From Rhodococcus oryzae (lineage in GTDB: Bacteria; Actinomycetota; Actinomycetes; Mycobacteriales; Mycobacteriaceae): a stretch of 64,000 bases of DNA. The notes beneath the pieces were generated by a model. That model did not search any database. It was given only the letters and a program-made list of their open reading frames with translations, and was not told where the DNA came from. Below, one piece after another: positions 24,401-33,563 of this stretch. The stretch covers positions 124,001 through 188,000 of the forward strand of contig NZ_SUMD01000008.1 in NCBI RefSeq assembly GCF_005049235.1. The letters run 5' to 3'. The position numbers and the translations under genes are program-made. Each line of letters opens with the position of its first letter. Positions within the stretch are counted from its first letter, which is position 1.

Positions 24401-25319
24401 AGCGAATCCTCGGGTCGAGCGCGGCGTACAGCAGGTCCACCAGCAGGTTGGCCACCAGGAACACGACCACCAGCACCGTCACGAAGGACACCACGGTGGG
24501 GGCCTCGCCTCGGATCACGGCCTGGTAGATCGTGCCGCCGACGCCGTTGATGTTGAAGATGCCCTCGGTGACGATCGCGCCCGCCATCAGCGCTCCCAGG
24601 TCGGCGCCGAGGAAGGTGACCACCGGGATCAGCGAGTTGCGCAGGATGTGGACCACCACGACGCGGCGACGACTCAAGCCCTTGGCCGTGGCGGTACGGA
24701 CGTGATCGGCGTCCTTGTTCTCCGCCACGGACGTCCTGGTCAGCCGCAGCACGTACGCGAAGGAGACCAGCCCCAGCACGATGGCGGGCACCAGAAGTCT
24801 CGAGAAGCCGGCATCGGCACCGACGGTGACCGGGGCGATCCCCCACCTCACCCCGAGGAAGAACTGGGCAAGGAAGCCGATCACGAATACCGGCACCGCG
24901 ATGATGAACAGGCTGAGCACCAGCAAGGTCGCGTCGAACGCCTTGCCCTTGCGCAGTCCGGCGATGACACCGAAGAAGATGCCGAATGCGGCCTCGATGA
25001 CGATCGCCATGAAGGCGAGCCTGATGGTGACGGGGAACGCCCTGGCCAGCACGTCCCGCACCGGCTGGCCGGAGAACGAGGTGCCGAAGTCGAGGGTGAA
25101 GATGCCCTTGAGGTAGAGCAGGTACTGCACGACGAAGGGCCGGTCGAGGTGGTATCGCTCGCGTAGCTGGTCCGCCACGGCGGGGCTGAGCGGCTTGTCG
25201 CCCGCGAGCGCCTGGATGGGGTCGCCCGGGATCAGGAACACCATCGCGTAGATGAGCAGCGTCGCCCCGATGAACACGGGGATCATCTGCAGCAGTCTCC
25301 GCCCGATGTACCACCCCAC
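24393..25319 (-). CDS. dppB: Dipeptide ABC transporter permease DppB
   Basis: The 308-residue protein begins with the DppB signature MGWYIGRRLLQMIPVFIGATLLIYAMVFLIPGDPI and continues with LRERYHLDRPFVVQYLLYLKGI. It has six predicted helices and the EAA-like segment HVRTATAKGLSRRRVVVVHILRNSLIPVVTFLG. It lies 33 bases after dppA and overlaps dppC. Confidence 0.92.
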   Translation of the reverse strand: MGWYIGRRLLQMIPVFIGATLLIYAMVFLIPGDPIQALAGDKPLSPAVADQLRERYHLDRPFVVQYLLYLKGIFTLDFGTSFSGQPVRDVLARAFPVTIRLAFMAIVIEAAFGIFFGVIAGLRKGKAFDATLLVLSLFIIAVPVFVIGFLAQFFLGVRWGIAPVTVGADAGFSRLLVPAIVLGLVSFAYVLRLTRTSVAENKDADHVRTATAKGLSRRRVVVVHILRNSLIPVVTFLGADLGALMAGAIVTEGIFNINGVGGTIYQAVIRGEAPTVVSFVTVLVVVFLVANLLVDLLYAALDPRIRYA

Positions 25320-25352
25320 CAGGTCACTTCCTTCCGGCCGTGTGGCACGGCG

Positions 25353-26960
25353 TCAGGACTTCTTGATCGCCTCGTACATCGGCAGGCCGTTCCAGCTGAT
25401 CTGCACGTCGCTCACCGCCTCGGAGTGCCCGGCCGCCGTGATGTAGTCCCACAGCGGGAGCACGGGCAGGTCCCGGAGCAGGATCTCCTGCGCCTGCCCG
25501 GCGAGGGCGAACGACTCGTCCTGATCGGTCGCGGCCTCTGCCCTACGGACCAGGTCGTCGAACGCCGGGTTCGAGTAGTCCTCGTCGTTCGAGCCCGCGC
25601 CGGTGACGAACTGCGGCTCGAGGAACTCGAGGATCGACGGGTAGTCGCCCTGCCAGCCGGACCGGAAGGCGGACGCGATGGTCCGGTTCGTGATCTCGGT
25701 CCGGATCTGCTTGAACGTCGGATACGGCGCGCCGACCGCGTCGATGCCGAGCGTGTTCCGGATGCTGTTGGCGGCCGCGTCGACCCACGCCTGGTGGCCG
25801 CCGTCGGAGTTGTAGGCGATCTCGAACCGGCCGCTCCACGGGGAGAGGGCGTCGGCCTGCGCCCACAGGGCCTTCGCGGCCTCCGCGTCGTACTCGAGCG
25901 CCGAGACGCCAGGCAGGTTCGCGTTGAACCCGGGCAGCGAGCTCGCGGTGAAGTCGCGCGCGGGCGTGCGCAGGCCCTGGAATATCTGCTGGGTGATCTG
26001 CCCGCGGTCGATCGCCCGCGACACCGCCTGCCTGCGCAGACCGCCCTCCGGCCCGGCGAAGTGCGGCAGGTCTCCCGGGATGCCGATCTGCGCGTTCTGC
26101 GCGGTCGGGGCCTCGAGGGCGCGGTCACCGAGATCAGCCCTGAAGGTGGTGAGCGCGCTCTCCGGGACGGTGTCGAGGACGTCCAGGTTGCCGGCCTGCA
26201 GATCCGAGTAGGCGGTGTCGAGCGAGCTGTAGAAGACGAAGCTCAGGCCGCCGTTGTTCGGGGTCCGGTTGCCCCGGTAGTCGGGGTTCGGCACCAGATC
26301 CAGCTTGACGTTGTGCTGCCACGCGTCGCCGTCCGCGAACCGGTACGGGCCGTTCCCGACCGGCCGCTCACCGAACGCCGCCATGTCCAGGAACGCCACC
26401 TCCGGCAACGGGTAGAACGGGGTGAAGCCGAGCCGCAGCCGGAAGTCAACGGTCGGCTGCTTGAGGTCGACGGTGAAGGTGGTGTCGTCGACGATCTTGA
26501 GCCCGGACATCGTCTGCGCGGTCGGCGGGCCGGCGGCGACCTCGTCGTAACCGATGATCGGCTCGAAGAAACTGGACTGCAGCTGGGCGTTCGTCGAGAG
26601 GGCGCCGTAGTTCCAGGCGTCAACGAACGACTTCGCGGTGACCGGTGTCCCGTCGGTGAAGGTCGAGTCGGGTTTGATCTTGATCTCGAACGACTTCGAA
26701 TCGGTGGTCTCGATCGACTGGGCGACCTCGTGCTGGAGGTTGCCCCTCGCGTCGTAGGACTCGAGTCCGGCGAAGAGCCGGTCGACGATGCGGCCGCCGC
26801 CGTTCTCGTTCGTGTTCGTCGGGATCAACGGGTTCTGGGGTTCGCTGCCGTTGGCCGTGACCATGCCGCTGCCGCCGTCGGAGGTCGACGAGCACGCGGA
26901 CAGCACCAGCGCCCCGGACAACGCGAGCGCTGTCAGTGCGGTCACCCTGTGGAACTTCAA
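25353..26960 (-). CDS. dppA: Dipeptide-binding lipoprotein DppA
   Basis: The 535-residue SBP_bac_5 protein has a lipoprotein signal (LVLSAC, Cys23), then MVTANGSEPQNPLIPTNTNENGGGRIVDRLFAGLESYD and the family's FVDAWNYGAL segment. It captures oligopeptides outside the membrane for DppBCD. Mycobacterial relatives also take part in haem acquisition. It diverges from acs across a 346-base regulatory gap. Confidence 0.92.
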   Translation of the reverse strand: MKFHRVTALTALALSGALVLSACSSTSDGGSGMVTANGSEPQNPLIPTNTNENGGGRIVDRLFAGLESYDARGNLQHEVAQSIETTDSKSFEIKIKPDSTFTDGTPVTAKSFVDAWNYGALSTNAQLQSSFFEPIIGYDEVAAGPPTAQTMSGLKIVDDTTFTVDLKQPTVDFRLRLGFTPFYPLPEVAFLDMAAFGERPVGNGPYRFADGDAWQHNVKLDLVPNPDYRGNRTPNNGGLSFVFYSSLDTAYSDLQAGNLDVLDTVPESALTTFRADLGDRALEAPTAQNAQIGIPGDLPHFAGPEGGLRRQAVSRAIDRGQITQQIFQGLRTPARDFTASSLPGFNANLPGVSALEYDAEAAKALWAQADALSPWSGRFEIAYNSDGGHQAWVDAAANSIRNTLGIDAVGAPYPTFKQIRTEITNRTIASAFRSGWQGDYPSILEFLEPQFVTGAGSNDEDYSNPAFDDLVRRAEAATDQDESFALAGQAQEILLRDLPVLPLWDYITAAGHSEAVSDVQISWNGLPMYEAIKKS

Positions 26961-27206
26961 GAGTCGCCTCCTGTTCGTTCACACCAAGACGCCGCCGTCG
27001 GCACGCCGGGTGAGCGCGGCGCGCACACGGCCGACCGTGGATGCCGCGAAGACTAGCCACCGAGTGCCCTGGTGTCCGGCGTTTGTCCCGGTCGGGACCA
27101 AGTCGTCGGGCAATCGCAACACCCCGGATACCTGGTGGCTGAATCCGTTCGTCGCCCACTTCGACCACCGGGCGCACACACGTGACCGATCGCCGCAGAT
27201 CCGGGG

Positions 27207-27258
27207 GTTGCAACCGATTGCAACGATGCGCTCACCGAGACATGTGACTACCCTCACA
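27207..27258. promoter_or_regulatory. acs control region: RamB-like repeats and perfect CRP box
   Basis: TGTGA-CTACCC-TCACA at 27243-27258 matches the CRP/GlxR consensus at all ten fixed positions; its 3' end is 48 bases before the acs ATG. Upstream, GTTGCAAC (27207-27214) and ATTGCAAC (27217-27224) repeat with a 10-base period and resemble RamB (acetate regulator) half-sites. The rest of the dppA-acs gap (26961-27306) shows no gene. Confidence 0.65.
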
Positions 27259-27306
27259 AAGGCGCGAAAAGCGCCCCCAGGATCACCGAAAGAGGGCACG
27301 GGCGAC

Positions 27307-29250
27307 ATGAGCAGTAGCACCGCCGATACCAACGCAGCCGAGCACGCGACGAGCTACCCGCCGAGCGCGGAGTTCGTCGCCACCGCGAATGCCGGGCCGG
27401 AGCTCCAGGCAGCGGCGGATGCCGACCGGCTGGGGTTCTGGGCCGACCAGGCTTCGCGCCTGCACTGGCACGAGCCGTGGAGCGAGGTCCTGGACTGGTC
27501 CGACGCCCCGGTCGCCAAGTGGTTCGTCGGCGGCAAGCTCAACGTCGCGTACAACTGCGTGGACCGGCACGTTCTCGACGGCCACGGCGACCAGGTCGCC
27601 ATCCACTGGGAGGGCGAGCCGGGCGACAGCCGCGACGTCACCTACAACGACCTGCTCGCCGAGGTGAGCAGGGCCGCAAACACTTTCACCGAGCTCGGCC
27701 TCGTGGCAGGCGACCGGGTCGCCATCTACATGCCGATGGTCCCCGAGGCGATCGTCTCGATGCTGGCCTGCGCCCGGCTCGGCCTGACTCATTCGGTTGT
27801 CTTCGCCGGCTTCTCCGCGTCCGCGCTGCGGTCGCGGATCGACGACGCCGAAGCCAAGCTGGTCATCACCACCGACGGCCAGTGGCGCCGCGGGCAGGCG
27901 GCCCCCCTCAAGACCGCCGTGGACACCGCAGTCGACGGGGCGGAATCCGTCCAGAACGTGCTGGTGGTCAAGCGCACCGACATCGATGTCGAGTGGACCG
28001 AGGGCCGCGACCTCTGGTGGCACGAGACGGTGGCCACGGCCTCGCCGGAGCACGAGGCACAGGCCTTCGACGCCGAGCACCCGCTCTTCATCCTCTACAC
28101 CTCCGGCACCACGGGTAAGCCCAAGGGCATCATCCACACCTCGGGTGGCTACCTCACCCAGGCGTCGTACACCCACCACAACGTTTTCGACCACAAGGCG
28201 GGCAAGGACGTCTACTGGTGCACCGCCGACATCGGCTGGGTGACCGGGCACAGCTACATCGTCTATGGGCCGCTGTCGAACCGGGCCACCCAGGTGGTCT
28301 ACGAGGGCACCCCGAACTCGCCGGACGAGCACCGGCACTTCAACATCATCGAAAAGTACGGCGTCAGTATCTATTACACGGCACCGACCCTGGTCCGCAC
28401 CTTCATGAAGTGGGGCCGGGAGATCCCCGACGCGCACGACCTGTCCTCGCTGCGGCTGCTGGGCAGCGTCGGCGAGCCGATCAACCCCGAGGCGTGGCGC
28501 TGGTTCCGCGACGTGATCGGCGGCGAGCGTTGCCCGATCGTGGACACCTGGTGGCAGACCGAGACCGGCGCGATCATGATCTCCCCGCTGCCCGGTGTCA
28601 CGGCCACCAAGCCGGGTTCCGCGATGGCGCCGCTGCCCGGCATCTCCGCGAAGATCGTCGACGACGACGCCAAGCCGCTCGGCGCGGGTGGCAACGGCTA
28701 CCTGGTGCTCGACCAGCCGTGGCCGTCGATGCTGCGCGGCATCTGGGGCGACATGGAGCGCTTCAAGGACACCTACTGGTCCCGGTACGCGGTGGAGGGC
28801 TGGTACTTCGCCGGTGACGGCGCCCGCTACGACGAGGACGGCGACCTCTGGGTGCTCGGCCGGGTGGACGACGTCATGAACGTCTCCGGACACCGGATCT
28901 CCACCTCCGAGGTCGAGTCGGCGCTGGTCGGCCATCACAGCGTGGCCGAGGCCGCGGTGGTCGGTGCCGCCGACGAGACCACCGGCCAGGGCATCGTCGC
29001 GTTCGTGATCCTGCGCGAGGGCGCCGAGAACACGGGCGAGACGCTGATCGCCGAGCTCAAGGTCCAGGTGTCGACGGAGATCAGCCCGATCGCCCGGCCG
29101 CGCCAGATCACCATCGTCCCCGAGCTGCCGAAGACCAGGAGCGGCAAGATCATGCGCCGGCTGCTCCGCGACGTCGCCGAGGGCCGCGATCTGGGCGACA
29201 CCTCGACGCTGGTCGATCCCAAGGTGTTCGACGCGATCCGGGGCAGCTGA
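27307..29250 (+). CDS. acs: Acetyl-CoA synthetase
   Basis: The 647-residue AMP-forming ligase converts acetate, ATP and CoA to acetyl-CoA. It shows the A3 motif YTSGTTGKPKG (about residue 262), WWQTETGAIMISPLPG, GDGARYDEDGDLWVLGRVDDVMNVSGHRIST, and the C-terminal PKTRSGKIMRRLLRD with the acetylatable lysine. The ATG at 27307 matches the usual length; an upstream open frame lacks conservation and would run through the CRP box. The CRP site suggests cAMP control of acetate use. Confidence 0.95.
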   Translation: MSSSTADTNAAEHATSYPPSAEFVATANAGPELQAAADADRLGFWADQASRLHWHEPWSEVLDWSDAPVAKWFVGGKLNVAYNCVDRHVLDGHGDQVAIHWEGEPGDSRDVTYNDLLAEVSRAANTFTELGLVAGDRVAIYMPMVPEAIVSMLACARLGLTHSVVFAGFSASALRSRIDDAEAKLVITTDGQWRRGQAAPLKTAVDTAVDGAESVQNVLVVKRTDIDVEWTEGRDLWWHETVATASPEHEAQAFDAEHPLFILYTSGTTGKPKGIIHTSGGYLTQASYTHHNVFDHKAGKDVYWCTADIGWVTGHSYIVYGPLSNRATQVVYEGTPNSPDEHRHFNIIEKYGVSIYYTAPTLVRTFMKWGREIPDAHDLSSLRLLGSVGEPINPEAWRWFRDVIGGERCPIVDTWWQTETGAIMISPLPGVTATKPGSAMAPLPGISAKIVDDDAKPLGAGGNGYLVLDQPWPSMLRGIWGDMERFKDTYWSRYAVEGWYFAGDGARYDEDGDLWVLGRVDDVMNVSGHRISTSEVESALVGHHSVAEAAVVGAADETTGQGIVAFVILREGAENTGETLIAELKVQVSTEISPIARPRQITIVPELPKTRSGKIMRRLLRDVAEGRDLGDTSTLVDPKVFDAIRGS

Positions 29251-29271
29251 CCCTCCCTCCCCTCACCACGG

Positions 29272-29307
29272 CGGTGCCCCTGTGCGGCTCGAACGCACGG
29301 GGCACCG
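29272..29307 (+). terminator. acs terminator hairpin
   Basis: CGGTGCCCC-GTGCG pairs with CGCAC-GGGGCACCG with one bulged T (29281) and a 7-base loop, 21 bases after the acs stop. Confidence 0.65.
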
Positions 29308-29482
29308 TCGTATCGTCTCGCGTCGGGCACAGCGGTCGGCCGCCGTCGCGAACCTTCCCGGCCGTGCCGGATTGGCCTACCATGGGTCCGTCAGCGATGG
29401 CCCACAGTCCCATTCATGACGAGTGCCGAGCCGAGTGACGCTCACGGGTGAGCCGCGGGTCCGAGCTCGAACGGAGACCGTC

Positions 29483-30670
29483 ATGCCTGATCGGCGCCGG
29501 CGAACCAGGTTTGCCGCCCTGCTCGTGCTGCTGCTCGCGGCGCTCGTCGGCTCCCCCGCCGTCGCGCTCGGCGACCAGGATTCCCCCGAACGTCCCGTGC
29601 CGAGCCCGGAGCAACGTGCGGCCGCCCTCATCACCCCGCCCGTCGTCCTGGTCAAGGCGGAGGTCCGGGGCTGGGTTCGCTTTCCCGACGGCCAGCCGAT
29701 CAAGATCGATCCCTTCGTAACCGGCTGGCGCTGTAGCGGATTCGTCGTCAACCCGGACGGCTGGGTGGCCACGGCCGGCCACTGCGCCGAGGGCGCCCGC
29801 GAGGCACTCCTGCGAACCGCGGCCGACTGGGCGGTGCGCGTGATCCCCACCCTCGATCCCGCGCTCGTGAACGAGACCGCCCAAGCGAACTGGCGGGTCG
29901 AGGGCGACGAGCCCGGATCGCCCCCCGCTACCGCCATGACCGTGATCGCCGGCGGAACCGCCGAGGGCGAGGCACTCCCCGCCGAGGTCACCGGCCTGGT
30001 GCCGCTCACCGCGGGGGACGTCGCGCTGCTCAAGGTCCAGCGGGGCGGCCTGGCCGCCGCCGAGTTGAGCACCGATGACGGCGTCGACCTGGGCACGCCG
30101 GTGGTGTCGGCGGGATTTCCCGGCAACACCGACACCGCGGCCGAGCCGTCGCTGCGGCCCGCGGTCGCGGGCGGCGAGATCAGCGCCAAGAAGGCCACCG
30201 GAATCGTCCCGGTCTACCAGACCGACGCGGAGGTGTCCGAGGCCATGAGCGGAGGCCCCACCGCCGACCTCGACGGCGTGGCGGTCGGGATCAACAGCTT
30301 CGGAATCCACGGGCAGACACAGCCGTTCGCCTTTGTCGCCCCGGCGCGCGGCCTCACGGACCTGATGCGCGAGAAGGGCGTGACCCCGACGCTCGGGCCT
30401 GCCGACACCGCCTACCGCGCGGGGGTCGAGCACTACTTCGACGGCAACTACACCGCGGCCATCGCCGACTTCGACCAGGCGCTGTCCCTCGCCCCCGGTT
30501 ATCCGGGGGCGGCGGACCTCCGGACCAGCGCCGAACAGGAGCGGGACCGGTACGGCGACGTGGCGCCGTCGGACTCGGGCCCGAACTGGGGCCTGCTCGC
30601 CGCCCTGGCTGTGCTGCTGGTGGTGGGCGCGGGCGTAGTGGTGGTGATCCGGCGGGCGGATCAGGCCTAG
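29483..30670 (+). CDS. Secreted/membrane-anchored trypsin-like serine protease (Rv3668c type)
   Basis: The 395-residue protein has a basic signal sequence (RRRRTRFAALLVLLLAALVGSPAVALG), a chymotrypsin-fold domain with TAGHC (His), GDVALLKV (Asp) and EAMSGGP (Ser; the usual GNSGGP is altered but the Ser is kept), a TPR-like stretch (YRAGVEHYFDGNYTAAIADFDQALSLAPGY), and a C-terminal membrane helix. It acts outside the membrane. The ATG at 29483 is preceded by GGAG and starts the signal peptide. It ends convergently with the MHS transporter by a 4-base overlap. Confidence 0.88.
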   Translation: MPDRRRRTRFAALLVLLLAALVGSPAVALGDQDSPERPVPSPEQRAAALITPPVVLVKAEVRGWVRFPDGQPIKIDPFVTGWRCSGFVVNPDGWVATAGHCAEGAREALLRTAADWAVRVIPTLDPALVNETAQANWRVEGDEPGSPPATAMTVIAGGTAEGEALPAEVTGLVPLTAGDVALLKVQRGGLAAAELSTDDGVDLGTPVVSAGFPGNTDTAAEPSLRPAVAGGEISAKKATGIVPVYQTDAEVSEAMSGGPTADLDGVAVGINSFGIHGQTQPFAFVAPARGLTDLMREKGVTPTLGPADTAYRAGVEHYFDGNYTAAIADFDQALSLAPGYPGAADLRTSAEQERDRYGDVAPSDSGPNWGLLAALAVLLVVGAGVVVVIRRADQA

Positions 30671-32067
30671 AGCTCGGCCCCGCGCGGATCGAGCTCGGGC
30701 GCGTCCAGCGAGGAGTCCTTGGTCTCGCGCATCACCAGCAGCGCGATGAAGGTCAGGGCGCCCGCCGCCAGCAGGTAGATGCCGACCCACCCGACGCCAT
30801 AGCTGGTCGCGAGCCAGGTCGCGATGAACGGCGCGACCGCCGCACCCAGGATGCTTGCCGTGTTGTAGGCGATACCCGAGCCGGTGTAGCGCACATTGGT
30901 CGGGAACAGTTCCGGCAGCACCGCGCTCATCGGGCCGAAGGTGAAGCCCATCAACAGCATTCCGACGATGAGGAAGACCAGCATGCGGGCGTCGGTCATC
31001 TTCTCGGGGTCAAGGGCCACCGAGAACGTCAGCCCGAAGACCATGATCGCGCCGGTGGCGACCAGCAGGGTGATGCGCCGACCGTACCGGTCCGCGAGCC
31101 AGCCGGTGATGGGCACGCCCGCCGCGAAGAACAACACGGCGATCAGCTGCAGCACAAGGAAATCCGAGTACTTGAAGCCGAGCCCGGTGCCGCCTGCGGC
31201 GACGGTCTTTCCGGTGCCGTAGCTCAGCACCCAGGTGGTCATGATGTAGAAGAGGGTGTACGTCGCGAGCATCACGAAGGTGCCGATGATCAGCTGACGC
31301 CAGCTCGTCTTGAAGACCGTCGCCAGCGGGGTCTTGACCTTCTCGCCGCGCTCGACGGCGCGCGCGAAGACCGGGGTCTCCTCCAGCTTCAGCCGCACGT
31401 ACAGGCCGATGATCACCATGATCGCGCTGAGCAGGAACGGGATTCGCCAACCCCAGGTCAGGAAGGCGCTGTCCAGGTCGGGGTTCGCGTTGTCGTGGCC
31501 CATGAACAGGGTGATGATCAGGAACAGCCCATTGGCCAGGAAGAACCCGATCGGCGCGCCGAGCTGCGGCCACATCGCCGCCCAGGCCCGCTTGCCGGAC
31601 TTCGCCGTCTCGGTCGCGAGCAGTGCCGCCCCCGACCATTCGCCACCGAGCCCGAGGCCCTGACAGAAACGCATCAGGGCCAGCAGCGCGGGGGCGATCA
31701 GCCCGACCGAGTGGTACGTCGGCAGCAGCCCGATGACGAACGTCGCGATGCCCATGGTGAGCAGCGATCCGACCAGGGTGGCCTTGCGGCCGATCCGGTC
31801 GCCGTAGTGGCCGAACACGATCGAGCCGAGCGGACGGGCGACGAACGCGAGACCGAAGGTGGCCAGCGAGGCCAGCAGCGCGGTGGTGCCGTTGCCTTTG
31901 GGAAAGAACAGGTGCGGGAAGACCGAGACGGCCGCCGTCGCATAGATGTAGAAGTCGTAGAACTCGATCGAGGTGCCGATCATGCTGGCCACCACGATCC
32001 GACTGCGGGGCACCGCGTCCTTCGCGGCAACCGCCTCGTCGACCAGCACGTCCGGGGCTTTGCTCAT
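30667..32067 (-). CDS. MHS-family MFS transporter (ProP/ShiA type)
   Basis: The 466-residue protein belongs to the metabolite:H+ symporter group of the MFS: GTSIEFYDFYIYATAA near the N-terminus, FGHYGDRIGRKATLV, GLGLGGEWSGAALLATE, and DRYGRRI. It probably imports a dicarboxylate, shikimate-like or zwitterionic solute. The ATG at 32067 has AGGAGA before it. It is transcribed away from nhaA. Confidence 0.88.
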   Translation of the reverse strand: MSKAPDVLVDEAVAAKDAVPRSRIVVASMIGTSIEFYDFYIYATAAVSVFPHLFFPKGNGTTALLASLATFGLAFVARPLGSIVFGHYGDRIGRKATLVGSLLTMGIATFVIGLLPTYHSVGLIAPALLALMRFCQGLGLGGEWSGAALLATETAKSGKRAWAAMWPQLGAPIGFFLANGLFLIITLFMGHDNANPDLDSAFLTWGWRIPFLLSAIMVIIGLYVRLKLEETPVFARAVERGEKVKTPLATVFKTSWRQLIIGTFVMLATYTLFYIMTTWVLSYGTGKTVAAGGTGLGFKYSDFLVLQLIAVLFFAAGVPITGWLADRYGRRITLLVATGAIMVFGLTFSVALDPEKMTDARMLVFLIVGMLLMGFTFGPMSAVLPELFPTNVRYTGSGIAYNTASILGAAVAPFIATWLATSYGVGWVGIYLLAAGALTFIALLVMRETKDSSLDAPELDPRGAEL

Positions 32068-32234
32068 CAGATTCTCCTGCACACCTGTTCCACGGAATGG
32101 ACATCCGCCGCCCAAACCTCAGGAAGCAGATCACTCAGGTCGTTTCCGGGGCAATCCAGCGCGAGGTGTTTGCGCCGAGCGGTATCAAGATCGCGTTAAG
32201 CTGCCATCGGAGCGCCGGGAAGTCTGGTCGGCAC

Positions 32235-33563
32235 ATGGCACACCTGTACGCCCGCGACCTTCGGGAGAATCCTGACGTGATCCAACCGCTCCGCTCCGAA
32301 CTGACCCGCTATCTGCGCACCGAGACCGTCGGTGGGTCGATCCTGCTGGTGGCGGCTGCCGTCGCCGTCATCTGGGCGAACTCCCCGTGGGCCGACGCCT
32401 ACACCGCCCTGCGGGACTTTCAGGTCGGGCCGAGCGCGATCCACCTGAACCTGAGCCTGAACACCTGGGCCCAGGACGGCCTGCTGGCGGTGTTCTTCTT
32501 CGTCGCGGGCCTCGAACTCAAACGCGAGTTGGTCGTCGGCGAGCTCGCCGACCGCAAGAAGGCCCTGCTGCCGATCATCGCGGCGGTCGGTGGCGTGGTC
32601 CTGCCCGCGGTGATCGCGCTCGCGGTCGGCTGGGGCACCCCCGGCATCGAGCAGGCATGGGCGATCCCGGTCGCCACCGACATCGCCTTTGCCCTCGGCG
32701 TGCTCGCGCTGACCGGGTCGAGGATCCCGGCCAGCGCCAGGGTGTTCCTGCTGAGCCTCGCGGTCGTCGACGACCTGCTCGCCATCATCATCATCGCCGC
32801 GCTGTTCACAACGTCGATCGCGATGCTGTGGCTGCTCGGCGCGGTCGCCTGTCTGGCCGCCTACGCGTACGCCCAGCACCGGCGGATCACCACCCCGCTG
32901 CTGTACGTCCCGCTGGCATTGCTCGCCTGGTACTCGATGCACGAGGCGGGCATCCACGCCACCCTCGCGGGCGTCGCCATCGGCCTGCTGACCAGGGTGC
33001 GCAAGGATCCGGGCGAGGCGGAGGCCCCCGCGACCCGGCTCGAGCACCGGATCCAGCCGTTCTCCGCCGGGTTCTGTGTGCCGGTGTTCGCCCTGTTCGC
33101 CTCCGGGGTCCCGCTGGGCCCCGAGGTGCTCGAGTCGATGTTCACCGACCGCATCGCGCTGGCGATCATCCTGGGCCTGCTGGTCGGCAAGACCGTCGGC
33201 ATCTTCGGCGTCTCGTGGGTCGCGGTCCGGCTCGGCATAGCCACGAAGCCGGGAAACCTCGGCTTCCGCGACATGTTCGCGCTGTCGGTGCTCGGCGCGA
33301 TCGGGTTCACCGTTAGCCTTCTGGTGGCCGAACTCGCGCTCGAAGGAGCCGAGGTGGAAACGGCCAAGGCTGCGGTCCTGCTGACCTCGCTGACGGCGTC
33401 GCTGATCGGCTCGGCGCTACTGTTACGCCGGGGGCGCGTCCACCAGGCGCGCGCCAACGCGGCCGGTTCCGCGACCGGTCAGAAACGACCACATTCCGGC
33501 GAGCCGGACGACGACACACTCCGGCGAGCCGGACGACGACACACTGGAGAGGCGCAGACGTGA
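32235..33563 (+). CDS. nhaA: Na+/H+ antiporter NhaA
   Basis: The 442-residue antiporter shows NhaA hallmarks: NTWAQDGLLAVFFFVAGLELKRELVVGEL, AIPVATDIAFALGVLALTGSRIP with the transport aspartate, SLAVVDDLLAIIIIA with the adjacent Asp pair, and SVLGAIGFTVSLLV. It exchanges Na+ for H+ across the membrane. I chose the ATG at 32235; the GTG at 32278 is possible. A perfect 25-bp tandem duplication near the 3' end has replaced the original C-terminal tail. The stop overlaps the next start (GTGA). Confidence 0.88.
   Translation: MAHLYARDLRENPDVIQPLRSELTRYLRTETVGGSILLVAAAVAVIWANSPWADAYTALRDFQVGPSAIHLNLSLNTWAQDGLLAVFFFVAGLELKRELVVGELADRKKALLPIIAAVGGVVLPAVIALAVGWGTPGIEQAWAIPVATDIAFALGVLALTGSRIPASARVFLLSLAVVDDLLAIIIIAALFTTSIAMLWLLGAVACLAAYAYAQHRRITTPLLYVPLALLAWYSMHEAGIHATLAGVAIGLLTRVRKDPGEAEAPATRLEHRIQPFSAGFCVPVFALFASGVPLGPEVLESMFTDRIALAIILGLLVGKTVGIFGVSWVAVRLGIATKPGNLGFRDMFALSVLGAIGFTVSLLVAELALEGAEVETAKAAVLLTSLTASLIGSALLLRRGRVHQARANAAGSATGQKRPHSGEPDDDTLRRAGRRHTGEAQT
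33496..33545 (+). repeat. 25-bp perfect tandem duplication inside nhaA
   Basis: The unit at 33496-33520 (starts CCGGCGAGCC, ends GACACACT) is repeated exactly at 33521-33545. As 25 is not a multiple of three, copy 1 encodes GEPDDDT and copy 2 is read in another frame as RRAGRRHT. With one copy the frame would end within the next gene's first codons. Confidence 0.95.

Noticed and set aside
26788-27306. An in-frame N-terminal extension of acs by about 173 codons.
   Set aside because: It would run through the perfect CRP box and the dppA promoter region, the extra residues resemble nothing, and the ATG at 27307 gives the usual enzyme length.
29414-30790. A 458-codon minus-strand frame opposite the Rv3668c-type protease.
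   Set aside because: It is the antisense of a gene with signal peptide and catalytic triad, and has no motif of its own.
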